DNA from: Stomorhina lunata
Taxonomy: Eukaryota; Arthropoda; Insecta; Diptera; Rhiniidae
Assembly (NCBI GenBank): GCA_933228675.1
Contig: OW121742.1
Location: 124,349,983 to 124,413,982, forward strand
Length of the DNA: 64,000 nt
Direction of reading: 5' to 3'
Notes under the pieces: model-generated
The model's input: the letters and a program-made list of their open reading frames with translations, nothing else
The model's database searches: none
What the model was told of the DNA's origin: nothing
Shown here: in pieces, positions 21,449 through 33,831 of the stretch
Numbering within the stretch: position 1 is the stretch's first letter
Layout: each line of letters opens with the position of its first letter
Made by a program: the position numbers and the translations under genes

Positions 21449-22830
21449 ATGTTTACTAGAAGTAGTAACTTTATCATTTTTTTTATTTTTAAAAAAAATT
21501 TAAATTTTTATAAGAAATTTTTTATTTTTATAAAAATTTATTTTTATAAAAATTTCCTATTTTTGCAGGAAAATTTTCAAAAATTTCTTATTTTTTATAA
21601 GAAATTTTTCAAAAATTTCCTATTTTTATAGGAAATTTTTCATTTTTCCTATAAAAATAGGAAATTTTTCAAAAATTTCCTATTTTTATAGGAAATTTTT
21701 CAAAAATTTCCTATTTTTATAGGAAATTTTTCAAAAATTTCCTATTTTTTATAGGAAATTTTTCACAAATTTCCTATTTTTTATAGGAAATTTTTCAAAA
21801 ATTTCCTATTTTGATAGGAAATTTTTCAAAAATTTCCTATTTTTATAGGAAATTTTTCAAAAATTTCCAATTTTTATAGGAAATTTTTCAAAAATTTTCT
21901 ATTTTTATAGGAAATTTTTCGAAAATTTCCTATTTTTATAGGAAATTTTTCAAAAATTTCCTATTTTTATAGGAAATTTTTCAAAAATTTCCTATTTTTA
22001 TAGGAAATTTTTCAAAAATTTCCTATTTTTATAGAAAATTTTTCAAAAATTTCCTATTTTTATAGGAAATTTTTCAAAAATTTCCTATTTTTATAGGAAA
22101 TTTTTCAAAAAAATAGGAAATTTTTCAAAAATTTCCTATTTATATAGGAAATTTTTCAAAAATTTCCTATTTTTACAGGAAATTTTTCAAAAATTTCCTA
22201 TTTTTATAGGAAATTTTTAAAAATTTTTGAATTTTTTGCAGGAAATTTTTCAAAAATGTTTAATTTTTATAGGAAATTTTTCAAAAATTTCCTATTTTTA
22301 TAGGAAATTTTTCAAAAATTTCCTATTTTTATAGAAAATTTTTCAAAAATTTCCTATTTTTATAGGAAATTTTTCAAAAATTTCCTATTTTTATAGGAAA
22401 TTTTTCAAAAATGTCCTATTTTTATAGGAAATTTTTCAAAAATTTCCTATTTTTATAGGAAATTTTTCAAAAATTTCCTATTTTTATAGGAAATTTTTCA
22501 AAAATTTCCTATTTATATAGGAAATTTTTCAAAAATTTATTTTTACAGGAAATTTTTCAAAAATTTCCTATTTTTATAGGAAATTTTTAAAAATTTTTGA
22601 ATTTTTTGCAGGAAATTTTTCAAAAATGTTTAATTTTTATAGGAAATTTTTCAAAAATTTAAGAAATAAAAAAAACTTTATATATTTTTTTTTGGGAATT
22701 TTAAAAAAATTATTTTTTTTTTGGATTTTTTCAAAAAATTTCTCATTTTTATAGGAAAATTTTTAAAAATTTTTAATTTTTTGTAGGAAATTTTTCATAA
22801 ATTTCTTATTTTATTTTATGGCCTCATAAA
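21449..22830 (-). repeat. 31-bp tandem array, family A, reverse orientation
   Basis: About 44 units made of the 11-bp TTTTTCAAAAA and the 20-bp TTTCCTATTTTTATAGGAAA. This is the reverse complement of the unit that fills most arrays downstream of the exon. It is fairly uniform in the middle, and the right end decays after about 22560. Confidence 0.95.
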
Positions 22831-23063
22831 ATTATAAAAGAAGTTTTGTAGGGTTTAAAAATTCATTAGGGCAACTTCTTTCATCTATATTATTTACTAG
22901 GTCTAGTAAATTTGCTATATTTATTTAAAAGTTTTCTAATTTGTTTTCTTTTAACACAATTTTCTTCAATGTTGTAAAAAGTAGTTCTTTTTTTTTTTGT
23001 TCTTAAACTTTGTTTCTTTTTCAAAAACTCACATAATTTTTTACAAAACTTATTTCTCGACAG
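22831..23063. other. spacer ending in a probable splice acceptor
   Basis: Pyrimidine-rich TATTTCTCGACAG ends at 23063 and is the best 3' splice site before the coding exon. If it is used, the exon starts at 23064. Confidence 0.4.
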
Positions 23064-23627
23064 CACTTAAAATATATATATTTTTTTTTTTGTAAATTTT
23101 GCGTAAAGAAACCCAAACAACAAAAGAGTCGATAGTGGGGTAATTAATATAATGATACCCATCAACAAACTACAATGACCATAAACGGGTTGATGAAATA
23201 TCGCAAGAAACTACCTACTTCTACTTTTCTACTGCTTCTTGTAACTAAACCAATAAATGTAAAAATTATTATTAACTAAGAAAAAAATCTGCAAAAATCA
23301 AGGCATGTTTTTAAAGCAAAAAGAGAATTAAGTAATAAAATTTCAAAATCTTATAAATATTGAAGTTATAAAAAAATATCTATAAATAATGTCTAAACTA
23401 CAATTACTATTTTATTATCATCATCAAATGCTGTTAACCATTAAATGTAAAATAAACAAATAACTGTAACTAATTTATCGAAAACCAAAAAAAACTATTA
23501 AACTTCTTAAATAAACCTCATTTACTGCTAATAACGCTGCGGTTACCGGGCTCGACTTGCCTAAACGCTTTTCAAAATAACAATATAATAATAAATATAT
23601 CAATATATTAACTTCAATAAAAACATC
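23064..23627 (+). other. probable 5' untranslated part of the coding exon
   Basis: The segment lies between the acceptor at 23063 and the ATG. It includes a GC-richer patch near 23535-23570 in AT-rich surroundings. The ATG context (AACATCATG) is moderate. Its start is inferred from the splice site only. Confidence 0.4.
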
Positions 23628-24092
23628 ATGCATAAATCGAAACTAAATAAATTAAATCTTAATAAAACAACAACAAATGCATTTAATACCTCATCAACTG
23701 CCTCATCACCATCATCAACCTCGTTAATATCTTTTAATACCTCAACTGATGATCTTCATCAATCGCTGCAGCCCTCTCTAACGCATCATCATCATAACTA
23801 CCATCATTCGAAAACGCCGCTTCAGCCTCATCTTCAATATTCGCAACAATCTTCAAATTCAATATTAAATTCATCTATTGCTTCAATCGATTTAGAGCAA
23901 TACATTGAAGCAATGGAGGCACGTAGCAGCGCAATTGAACGCAATCCGGAAACAGATGTCTGGGCTCAGCTACAGCAGAAGGAGTCCGACATTATGTTAG
24001 CCGCTGAGCTGGGCAAAGCTTTGCTGGAGAAGAATGAAGAGCTGGAGAAGCAGCAGAAGAAACTGATAGAGGATTATTCCACAAAAATAGAG
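23628..24092 (+). CDS. BicDR: first coding exon of a dynein-adaptor coiled-coil protein, probably BicDR
   Basis: The exon codes for 155 residues and ends exactly between codons at GAG|GTGAGT. Residues 1-89 are low complexity (Asn, Ser, Thr, His, Gln), with HHHHNYHH near 53-60. From about residue 90 an acidic helix (EQYIEAMEARSSAIE) leads into a coiled coil containing LAAELGKALLEKNEEL. The A125-A126-x-x-G129 motif is the CC1 box with which Bicaudal-D-type adaptors bind the dynein light intermediate chain. DVWAQLQQKE before it and the following EKQQKKLIEDYSTKIE best fit Bicaudal-D-related proteins, which link dynein and Rab-positive vesicles in the cytoplasm. HAP1/TRAK (Milton) proteins are a less likely alternative. 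The rest of the protein would lie beyond the large intron. The frame runs on 15 codons past the donor and stops, as expected for intron. Family call about 0.8; symbol less certain. Confidence 0.8.
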
Positions 24093-24184
24093 GTGAGTCG
24101 AAATAATTTTTCTTCTTTTCATAAATTTTATATGAACTAAAAGTTTACTAGGGCTTGTAAATGTAGCAAAGAAAAAAGTTGAAC

Positions 24185-26350
24185 CAACTAATAAATTTCC
24201 TATAAAAATAAGAAATTTTTGAAAAATTTCCTATAAGAATAAGAAATTTTTGAAAATTTTCCTATAAAAATAAGAATTTTTTGAAAAATTTCCTATAAAA
24301 ATAAGAAATTTTTGAACTATTTTCTATAAAAATAGGAAATTTTTTAAAATAAGAAATTTTTGAACTATTTTCTATAAAAATAGGAAATTTTTTAAATTTT
24401 CCTATAAAAATAATAAATTTTTAAAAAATTTCCTATAAAAATCAGAAATTTTTTAAAAATTTTGTATAAAAATAAGATTTTTGAATAATTTCCTATAAAA
24501 ATAAGAAATTTTTTAAAAATTTCCGATAAAAATAAGAAATTTTTGAAAAATTTCCTATAAAAATAAGAAATTTTTGAAAAATTTCCTATAAGAAATTTTT
24601 GAAAAATTTCCTATAATAAATTTTTAAAAAATTTCCTATAAAAAATTTTTGATTTCCTATAAAAATAGGAAAATTTTGAAAATTTTTCAAAACTTTCGTA
24701 TAAAAATAAGAAATTTTTGAAAAATTTCTTATAAAAATAAGATTATTTTTGAAAATTTTCCGATAAAAATAGGAAACTTTTGAAAATTTCCTATAAAAAT
24801 AGAAACTTTTGCAAAAATTCCTGTAAATATAAAAAATTTTTGAAAAATTTCCTATAAAAATAAGAAATTTTTGAAAAATTTCCTATAAAAATATGAAATC
24901 TTTAAAAAATTTACTATAAAAATAAGAAATTTTTGAAAAATTTCCTATAGAAATGAGAAATTTTTGAAAAATTTCCTATAAAAATAAAATTTTTTTTAAA
25001 ACATTCCTGTAAATATAAGAAATTTTTGAATAATTTCCGATAAAAATAGGAACTTTTTGAAAATTTTTTATAAAAATAGAAATTTTTTAAAAAATTCCTG
25101 TAAATATAAGAAATTTTTGAAAAATTTCCTGTAAAAATAAGAAGTTTTTGAAAAATTCTCTATAAAAATAAGAAATTTTTGAAAAATAAGAAATTTTTGA
25201 AAAATTTCCTATAAAAATAAGAAATTTTGAAAAATTTTCTATAAAAATAAGAAGTTTTTAAAAAAATTCCTATAAAAATAGAAAATGTTTAAAAATTTTC
25301 CTAAAAAATTGGATATTTTTTAAATATTTCCTATAAAAATAGGAATTTTTTCCTACAAAAATAGGAAATTTTTCAAAAATGTCCTACAAAAATAGAATAT
25401 TTTGCAGAAATTTCCTACAAAGACAGGAAATTTTTTAAAAATTTTTACAAAAATAGGAAATTTTGCAGAAATTTCCTACAAAAATAGGAAATTTTTCAAA
25501 AATTTCCTATAAAAATAGGAAAATTTTCAAAAATTTCCTATAAGAATAGGAAAATTTTCAAAAATTTCCTATAAAAATAGGAAATTTTTCAAAAATTTCC
25601 TTTAAAAATAAAAAAATTTTAAAAAATGTCCAATAGGAATAAAAAATTTTTGAAAAATTTTCTATAAATATAAGAAATTTTTGAAAATTTTCTATTAACA
25701 TAAGAAATTTTTGAAAAATTTCGTATAAAAATAAGAAATTTTTGAAAAACTTCATATAAAAATAAGAAATTTTTGAAGAATTTCCTATAAAAATAAAAAA
25801 AAATTAAAAAATTTCCTATAAATTTAAGAAATTTTTGAAAAATTTCCCATAAATATAAGAAATTTTTGAAAAATTTCCTATAAAAATAAGACATTTTTGA
25901 AAAATTTCCTATAATCTTAAGAAATTTTTGAAAAATTTCCTATAAAAATAAGAAAATTTTGAAAAATTTACTATAAAAATAAGAAATTTTTAAAAAATTT
26001 CCTATAAAAATAAGAAAATTTTGAAAAATTTCCTATAAAAATAAGAAATTTTTGAAAAATTTCCTATTAAAATTTTAAATTTTTTAAAAATTTCCTATAA
26101 AAATCAGAATTTTTTAAAAAATTTCCTATCATAATAAGAAATTTTTGAAAAATTTACTATGAAAATTTTAAATATCTTAAAAGTTTCTTATAAAAACCAG
26201 AAATTTTTGAAAATTTTTTAATAAAAATAGAATTTCTGTTATTATTTTTATAGGAAATTTTTCAAAAAATTCTTATTTTTATAGAAAATATTTTTGAAAA
26301 TTTCTTATTTTATTCAAAAATATCTTATCTTTACAGGAAATTTTTCAAAC
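24185..26350 (+). repeat. 31-bp tandem array, family A, forward and diverged
   Basis: The units are variants of TTTTTGAAAAA plus TTTCCTATAAAAATAAGAAA with frequent point changes and small deletions. At about 25350-25610 the units are hybrid (TTTTTCAAAAA spacer with the AAAAA-centred 20-mer). The last 110 bp (about 26240-26350) are in reverse orientation. The 65- and 91-codon ORFs here are translations of the array. Confidence 0.9.
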
Positions 26351-29274
26351 ATTTTTTAACTGCAGCTGAAGGATTTTTTTGTGTATTCTTGTAGATTTTA
26401 CAAATATTTCGTAAATATTACCAAATTTTAGTTAATTTCATATAAGTTTTTGTTGTCGTTGCAAAACTTTATATCTATAATTTCAACTAAAGTAACATCA
26501 TTTGCTTATGATTATAGTACATTTATCATTTTAATTCATATTTTGAGATTATACTTGATATTATATTATTTATTGCGCGGTTTAATATCGATTTTTATTT
26601 TTTCTCATTCGCTATAAAATATTTAAATAATACTCGTATACAATAAATTTGTTTACTTTTACATTGTAAACCTATAAAAGTTTTCAAGTGTAGAATTTTT
26701 TATGATTCATAGGAATTAATATTTCATCATAAATAGTCAGAGCTATTATGAGGAGGTTTTAGAAGGGGTTTCTTGAGAAGGTAGTAACATTGTTTGCATT
26801 TCATTTCAAATAGTAAATTATTTATCTTAAATATATGATGTTTTGAAAGTTCTTATCAAATGGCCTTGAACTTTTTGGCTAAAAGCTGTTGGCAAAAGTG
26901 ATGGGCTGTCAACAATTTAATAGCAAATATTTTATACTAGAGAGTTTCAGAGAATAAATAAATTGTCATTAAAGTATCAGAAACGAGTAATATATATTCT
27001 AATATAATTGACTATACCCAATTTAGATTAATTCAAATGAACTCATGAAAAAAATCGATTTTATTGAGGAAATTTCAAAACTCCTGCTACTGATGTCCCT
27101 TTAGTTTATTGGAGGTTCAAGGTGTGTCATTACCAAAAACCAAAAAACTACTCAAGTTCAATAAAATTTTCTCCCTAACTTTGTATTAACCCCAAGCACC
27201 TAAAATCATTCCCGTAAAGATAAAAATTCTGAAGTTTGAGTTTGGTGGCAACCTTCAATAAGGTTAGGTTCGTTTATTTGTTTGTCATTTCTTTTATCGC
27301 TAGAACAAATGCTAGAGTCAATAGAATTGAAAGGTTTAAGGGAATTCATTGACTTTTCCTTTTTAGTATTTTTTTTATTTATATTTAAATAAAATTAGTT
27401 CTTTAGTTAAGTAAAAAGTGCGTCAACTATTTTGTTCATTTTTCGATAGCATGAGAAAAATAGGAGTTTTTCTATTTTGTAAAAGGTTTTTGAACCCCAT
27501 GTGTGTTTTTCTCTTCGCAGGTTAAATGGCCAAAGAAAGTTCGAGGTTGTTAAAAGTGGGTTTTTACTAATGGCTTAATTAGTTGCTTAAAATTAAAACT
27601 TCATGGGAACGAACGTTTATTCACACTTAATTTTAAAACATATTAGGAAATTCTAGAGTGGAAATATTAAAAATTCTAAAAAAAATTTCCTATAACAATA
27701 AGAAACTTTTCAAAAATTTACTGTATAAATTAAAATTTTTCAAAACTTTTACTATAAAAATAAGAAATTTTTGAAAATTTCCTATAAAAATAGGAAATTT
27801 TTGAAAACTTTCCTATAAAAATAAAAAATTTTGGAAAATTCTCCCATAAAAATAAGAAATTTTTGATAATTTTCCCATAAAAATAGGAAAAGTTTTGAAA
27901 ATTTTCCCATAAAGATAGGAAATTTTTGAAAAATTTCTTATAACAATAAGAAATTTTTCAAAAATTGTATGTAAAAATTAGAATTTTTCAAAACGTTTAC
28001 TATAACAATAAGAAATTTTTAAAATTTCCTTAAATAATAAGAAAAATTTCCCTAAAATATTAAGAAATTTTCGAAAAATTTCCTACAAAATAAGAATTTT
28101 TTGAAATTTTTTCTAAAAAATAAGAAATTTTTGAAAAATTTTACTAAAAAATAAGAAATTTTTAAAAATTTTCTAAAAAAATAAGAAATTTTTGAAAAAT
28201 ATCCTATAAAAATAAGAAATTTTTGAAAAATTTTCTATAAAAATAGAAATTTCTTGAAAAGTTTCCTATGAAAATAAGAAATTTTTGAAAAACTTCCTAT
28301 AAAAATAAGAAATTTTTGAAAAATTTCCTATAAAATAAAAAAAATTTTGAATAATTTCCTATAAAAATTAAAAACTTTCGAAAAATTTGGAAAAATTTTC
28401 TATAAATATAAGAAATTTTTGAAAATTTTTCTATAAAAATAAGAAATTTTTGAAAAATTAAGAAAAAATTTCCCATAAAAATAAGAAATTTTTGAAAAAT
28501 TTTTATATAAAAATAAGAAATTTTTGAAAAATTTTTATATAAAAATAAACATTTTTTAAAAATTTCCCATAAAAATAAGAAATTAAAAAAAAAAATTAAT
28601 AAAAATAAGAAATGTTTGAAAAATTTCTTATAAAAATATGAAATTTTTCAAAATTTTCTTATAAAAATAAGAAATTTTTGAAAATTTTTTTATAAAAATA
28701 GGAAATTTTTGAAAATTTTATAAAAATATGAAATTTTTGAAAAATTTTCTATAAAAATAGAAATTTCTTGAAAAGTTTCCTATGAAAATAAGAAATTTTT
28801 GAAAAACTTCCTATAAAAATAAGAAATTTTTGAAAAATTTCCTATAAAATAAAAAAAATTTTGAATAATTTCTTATAAAAATTAAAAACTTTCGAAAAAT
28901 TTGGAAAAATTTTCTATAAATATAAGAAATTTTTGAAAATTTTTCTATAAAAATAAGAAATTTTTGAAAAATTTCCTATAAAAATAAAAATTTAGAAAAA
29001 TTTTTTAAAAATTTCCAATAAAAATAGGGAATTTTTGAAAAATTTCCTATAAAAATAGGAAATTTTTTAAAAATTTCCAATAAAAATAGGGAATTTTTGA
29101 AAAATTTCCTATAAAAATAGGAAATTTTTGAAAAATTTCCTTTAAAAATAGGAAATTTTTGAAAAATTTCCTATAAAAATAGGAAATTTTTGAAAAATTT
29201 CCTGTAAAAATAGGAAATTTTTGAAAAATTTCCTATAAAAATAGGAAATTTTTGAAAAATTTCCTATAAAAATA
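24719..29274 (+). repeat. 4.56-kb segmental tandem duplication, copy 1
   Basis: Landmarks at 24741 and 26361 recur at 29297 and 30918, an offset of 4556-4557 bp. The unit includes two family A arrays and a 1.3-kb non-array segment (26351-27660). Confidence 0.9.
26351..27660. other. non-array segment inside duplication copy 1 (repeated at 30908-32217)
   Basis: AT-rich, with no ORF of note and no recognised domain or RNA. It contains the sequences CTGCAGCTGAAGG and TTGGAGGTTCAAGGTGTG, useful as single-copy-like markers of the duplication. Confidence 0.6.
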
Positions 29275-30907
29275 GAAAAATTTCTTATAAAAATAAGATT
29301 ATTTTTGAAAATTTTCCGATAAAAATAGGAAACTTTTGAAAATTTCCTATAAAAATAGAAACTTTTGCAAAAATTCCTGTAAATATAAAAAATTTTTGAA
29401 AAATTTCCTATAAAAATAAGAAATTTTTGAAAAATTTCCTATAAAAATATGAAATCTTTAAAAAATTTACTATAAAAATAAGAAATTTTTGAAAAATTTC
29501 CTATAGAAATGAGAAATTTTTGAAAAATTTCCTATAAAAATAAAATTTTTTTTAAAACATTCCTGTAAATATAAGAAATTTTTGAATAATTTCCGATAAA
29601 AATAGGAACTTTTTGAAAATTTTTTATAAAAATAGAAATTTTTTAAAAAATTCCTGTAAATATAAGAAATTTTTGAAAAATTTCCTGTAAAAATAAGAAG
29701 TTTTTGAAAAATTCTCTATAAAAATAAGAAATTTTTGAAAAATAAGAAATTTTTGAAAAATTTCCTATAAAAATAAGAAATTTTGAAAAATTTTCTATAA
29801 AAATAAGAAGTTTTTAAAAAAATTCCTATAAAAATAGAAAATGTTTAAAAATTTTCCTAAAAAATTGGATATTTTTTAAATATTTCCTATAAAAATAGGA
29901 ATTTTTTCCTACAAAAATAGGAAATTTTTCAAAAATGTCCTACAAAAATAGAATATTTTGCAGAAATTTCCTACAAAGACAGGAAATTTTTTAAAAATTT
30001 TTACAAAAATAGGAAATTTTGCAGAAATTTCCTACAAAAATAGGAAATTTTTCAAAAATTTCCTATAAAAATAGGAAAATTTTCAAAAATTTCCTATAAG
30101 AATAGGAAAATTTTCAAAAATTTCCTATAAAAATAGGAAATTTTTCAAAAATTTCCTTTAAAAATAAAAAAATTTTAAAAAATGTCCAATAGGAATAAAA
30201 AATTTTTGAAAAATTTTCTATAAATATAAGAAATTTTTGAAAATTTTCTATTAACATAAGAAATTTTTGAAAAATTTCGTATAAAAATAAGAAATTTTTG
30301 AAAAACTTCATATAAAAATAAGAAATTTTTGAAGAATTTCCTATAAAAATAAAAAAAAATTAAAAAATTTCCTATAAATTTAAGAAATTTTTTGAAAAAT
30401 TTCCCATAAATATAAGAAATTTTTGAAAAATTTCCTATAAAAATAAGACATTTTTGAAAAATTTCCTATAATCTTAAGAAATTTTTGAAAAATTTCCTAT
30501 AAAAATAAGAAAATTTTGAAAAATTTACTATAAAAATAAGAAATTTTTAAAAAATTTCCTATAAAAATAAGAAAATTTTGAAAAATTTCCTATAAAAATA
30601 AGAAATTTTTGAAAAATTTCCTATTAAAATTTTAAATTTTTTAAAAATTTCCTATAAAAATCAGAATTTTTTAAAAAATTTCCTATCATAATAAGAAATT
30701 TTTGAAAAATTTACTATGAAAATTTTAAATATCTTAAAAGTTTCTTATAAAAACCAGAAATTTTTGAAAATTTTTTAATAAAAATAGAATTTCTGTTATT
30801 ATTTTTATAGGAAATTTTTCAAAAAATTCTTATTTTTATAGAAAATATTTTTGAAAATTTCTTATTTTATTCAAAAATATCTTATCTTTACAGGAAATTT
30901 TTCAAAC
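27661..30907 (+). repeat. 31-bp tandem array, family A, forward, spanning the duplication junction
   Basis: Mostly the forward unit with AAGAAA or AGGAAA variants, and a short reverse block at about 30795-30905 equivalent to 26240-26350. An internal ~514-bp direct duplication (28251 and 28765 landmarks, TTCTTGAAAAGTTTCCTATG) is visible. Confidence 0.9.
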
Positions 30908-33831
30908 ATTTTTTAACTGCAGCTGAAGGATTTTTTTTGTGTATTCTTGTAGATTTTACAAATATTTCGTAAATATTACCAAATTTTAGTTAATTTCATA
31001 TAAGTTTTTGTTGTCGTTGCAAAACTTTATATCTATAATTTCAACTAAAGTAACATCATTTGCTTATGATTATAGTACATTTATCATTTTAATTCATATT
31101 TTGAGATTATACTTGATATTATATTATTTATTGCGCGGTTTAATATCGATTTTTATTTTTTCTCATTCGCTATAAAATATTTAAATAATACTCGTATACA
31201 ATAAATTTGTTTACTTTTACATTGTAAACCTATAAAAGTTTTCAAGTGTAGAATTTTTTATGATTCATAGGAATTAATATTTCATCATAAATAGTCAGAG
31301 CTATTAAGAGGAGGTTTTAGAAGGGGTTTCTTGAGAAGGTAGTAACATTGTTTGCATTTCATTTCAAATAGTAAATTATTTATCTTAAATATATGATGTT
31401 TTGAAAGTTCTTATCAAATGGCCTTGAACTTTTTGGCTAAAAGCTGTTGGCAAAAGTGATGGGCTGTCAACAATTTAATAGCAAATATTTTATACTAGAG
31501 AGTTTCAGAGAATAAATAAATTGTCATTAAAGTATCAGAAACGAGTAATATATATTCTAATATAATTGACTATACCCAATTTAGATTAATTCAAATGAAC
31601 TCATGAAAAAAATCGATTTTATTGAGGAAATTTCAAAACTCCTGCTACTGATGTCCCTTTAGTTTATTGGAGGTTCAAGGTGTGTCATTACCAAAAACCA
31701 AAAAACTACTCAAGTTCAATAAAATTTTCTCCCTAACTTTGTATTAACCCCAAGCACCTAAAATCATTCCCGTAAAGATAAAAATTCTGAAGTTTGAGTT
31801 TGGTGGCAACCTTCAATAAGGTTAGGTTCGTTTATTTGTTTGTCATTTCTTTTATCGCTAGAACAAATGCTAGAGTCAATAGAATTGAAAGGTTTAAGGG
31901 AATTCATTGACTTTTCCTTTTTAGTATTTTTTTTATTTATATTTAAATAAAATTAGTTCTTTAGTTAAGTAAAAAGTGCGTCAACTATTTTGTTCATTTT
32001 TCGATAGCATGAGAAAAATAGGAGTTTTTCTATTTTGTAAAAGGTTTTTGAACCCCATGTGTGTTTTTCTCTTCGCAGGTTAAATGGCCAAAGAAAGTTC
32101 GAGGTTGTTAAAAGTGGGTTTTTACTAATGGCTTAATTAGTTGCTTAAAATTAAAACTTCATGGGAACGAACGTTTATTCACACTTAATTTTAAAACATA
32201 TTAGGAAATTCTAGAGTGGAAATATTAAAAATTCTAAAAAAAATTTCCTATAACAATAAGAAACTTTTCAAAAATTTACTGTATAAATTAAAATTTTTCA
32301 AAACTTTTACTATAAAAATAAGAAATTTTTGAAAATTTCCTATAAAAATAGGAAATTTTTGAAAACTTTCCTATAAAAATAAAAAATTTTGGAAAATTCT
32401 CCCATAAAAATAAGAAATTTTTGATAATTTTCCCATAAAAATAGGAAAAGTTTTGAAAATTTTCCCATAAAGATAGGAAATTTTTGAAAAATTTCTTATA
32501 ACAATAAGAAATTTTTCAAAAATTGTATGTAAAAATTAGAATTTTTCAAAACGTTTACTATAACAATAAGAAATTTTTAAAATTTCCTTAAATAATAAGA
32601 AAAATTTCCCTAAAATATTAAGAAATTTTCGAAAAATTTCCTACAAAATAAGAATTTTTTGAAATTTTTTCTAAAAAATAAGAAATTTTTGAAAAATTTT
32701 ACTAAAAAATAAGAAATTTTTAAAAATTTTCTAAAAAAATAAGAAATTTTTGAAAAATATCCTATAAAAATAAGAAATTTTTGAAAAATTTTCTATAAAA
32801 ATAGAAATTTCTTGAAAAGTTTCCTATGAAAATAAGAAATTTTTGAAAAACTTCCTATAAAAATAAGAAATTTTTGAAAAATTTCCTATAAAATAAAAAA
32901 AATTTTGAATAATTTCCTATAAAAATTAAAAACTTTCGAAAAATTTGGAAAAATTTTCTATAAATATAAGAAATTTTTGAAAATTTTTCTATAAAAATAA
33001 GAAATTTTTGAAAAATTAAGAAAAAATTTCCCATAAAAATAAGAAATTTTTGAAAAATTTTTATATAAAAATAAGAAATTTTTGAAAAATTTTTATATAA
33101 AAATAAACATTTTTTAAAAATTTCCCATAAAAATAAGAAATTAAAAAAAAAAATTAATAAAAATAAGAAATGTTTGAAAAATTTCTTATAAAAATATGAA
33201 ATTTTTCAAAATTTTCTTATAAAAATAAGAAATTTTTGAAAATTTTTTTATAAAAATAGGAAATTTTTGAAAATTTTATAAAAATATGAAATTTTTGAAA
33301 AATTTTCTATAAAAATAGAAATTTCTTGAAAAGTTTCCTATGAAAATAAGAAATTTTTGAAAAACTTCCTATAAAAATAAGAAATTTTTGAAAAATTTCC
33401 TATAAAATAAAAAAAATTTTGAATAATTTCTTATAAAAATTAAAAACTTTCGAAAAATTTGGAAAAATTTTCTATAAATATAAGAAATTTTTGAAAATTT
33501 TTCTATAAAAATAAGAAATTTTTGAAAAATTTCCTATAAAAATAAAAATTTAGAAAAATTTTTTAAAAATTTCCAATAAAAATAGGGAATTTTTGAAAAA
33601 TTTCCTATAAAAATAGGAAATTTTTTAAAAATTTCCAATAAAAATAGGGAATTTTTGAAAAATTTCCTATAAAAATAGGAAATTTTTGAAAAATTTCTTT
33701 TAAAAATAGGAAATTTTTGAAAAATTTCCTATAAAAATAGGAAATTTTTGAAAAATTTCCTGTAAAAATAGGAAATTTTTGAAAAATTTCCTATAAAAAT
33801 AGGAAATTTTTGAAAAATTTCCTATAAAAAT
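29275..33831 (+). repeat. 4.56-kb segmental tandem duplication, copy 2
   Basis: Nearly identical to the preceding copy. The differences I noticed are TATGAGG against TAAGAGG near 26745/31302, one C/T near 29138/33697, and single-base length changes in T runs. The right limit is blurred because it merges into the uniform 31-bp array. Confidence 0.9.

Noticed and set aside
25558..25894. Phe/Lys/Ile-rich ORFs in the arrays (also 30114-30311, 21449-21631, 50358-50594, 51409-51600)
   Set aside because: They are translations of 31-bp repeats, which cannot keep a frame across units, and have no independent coding signal.
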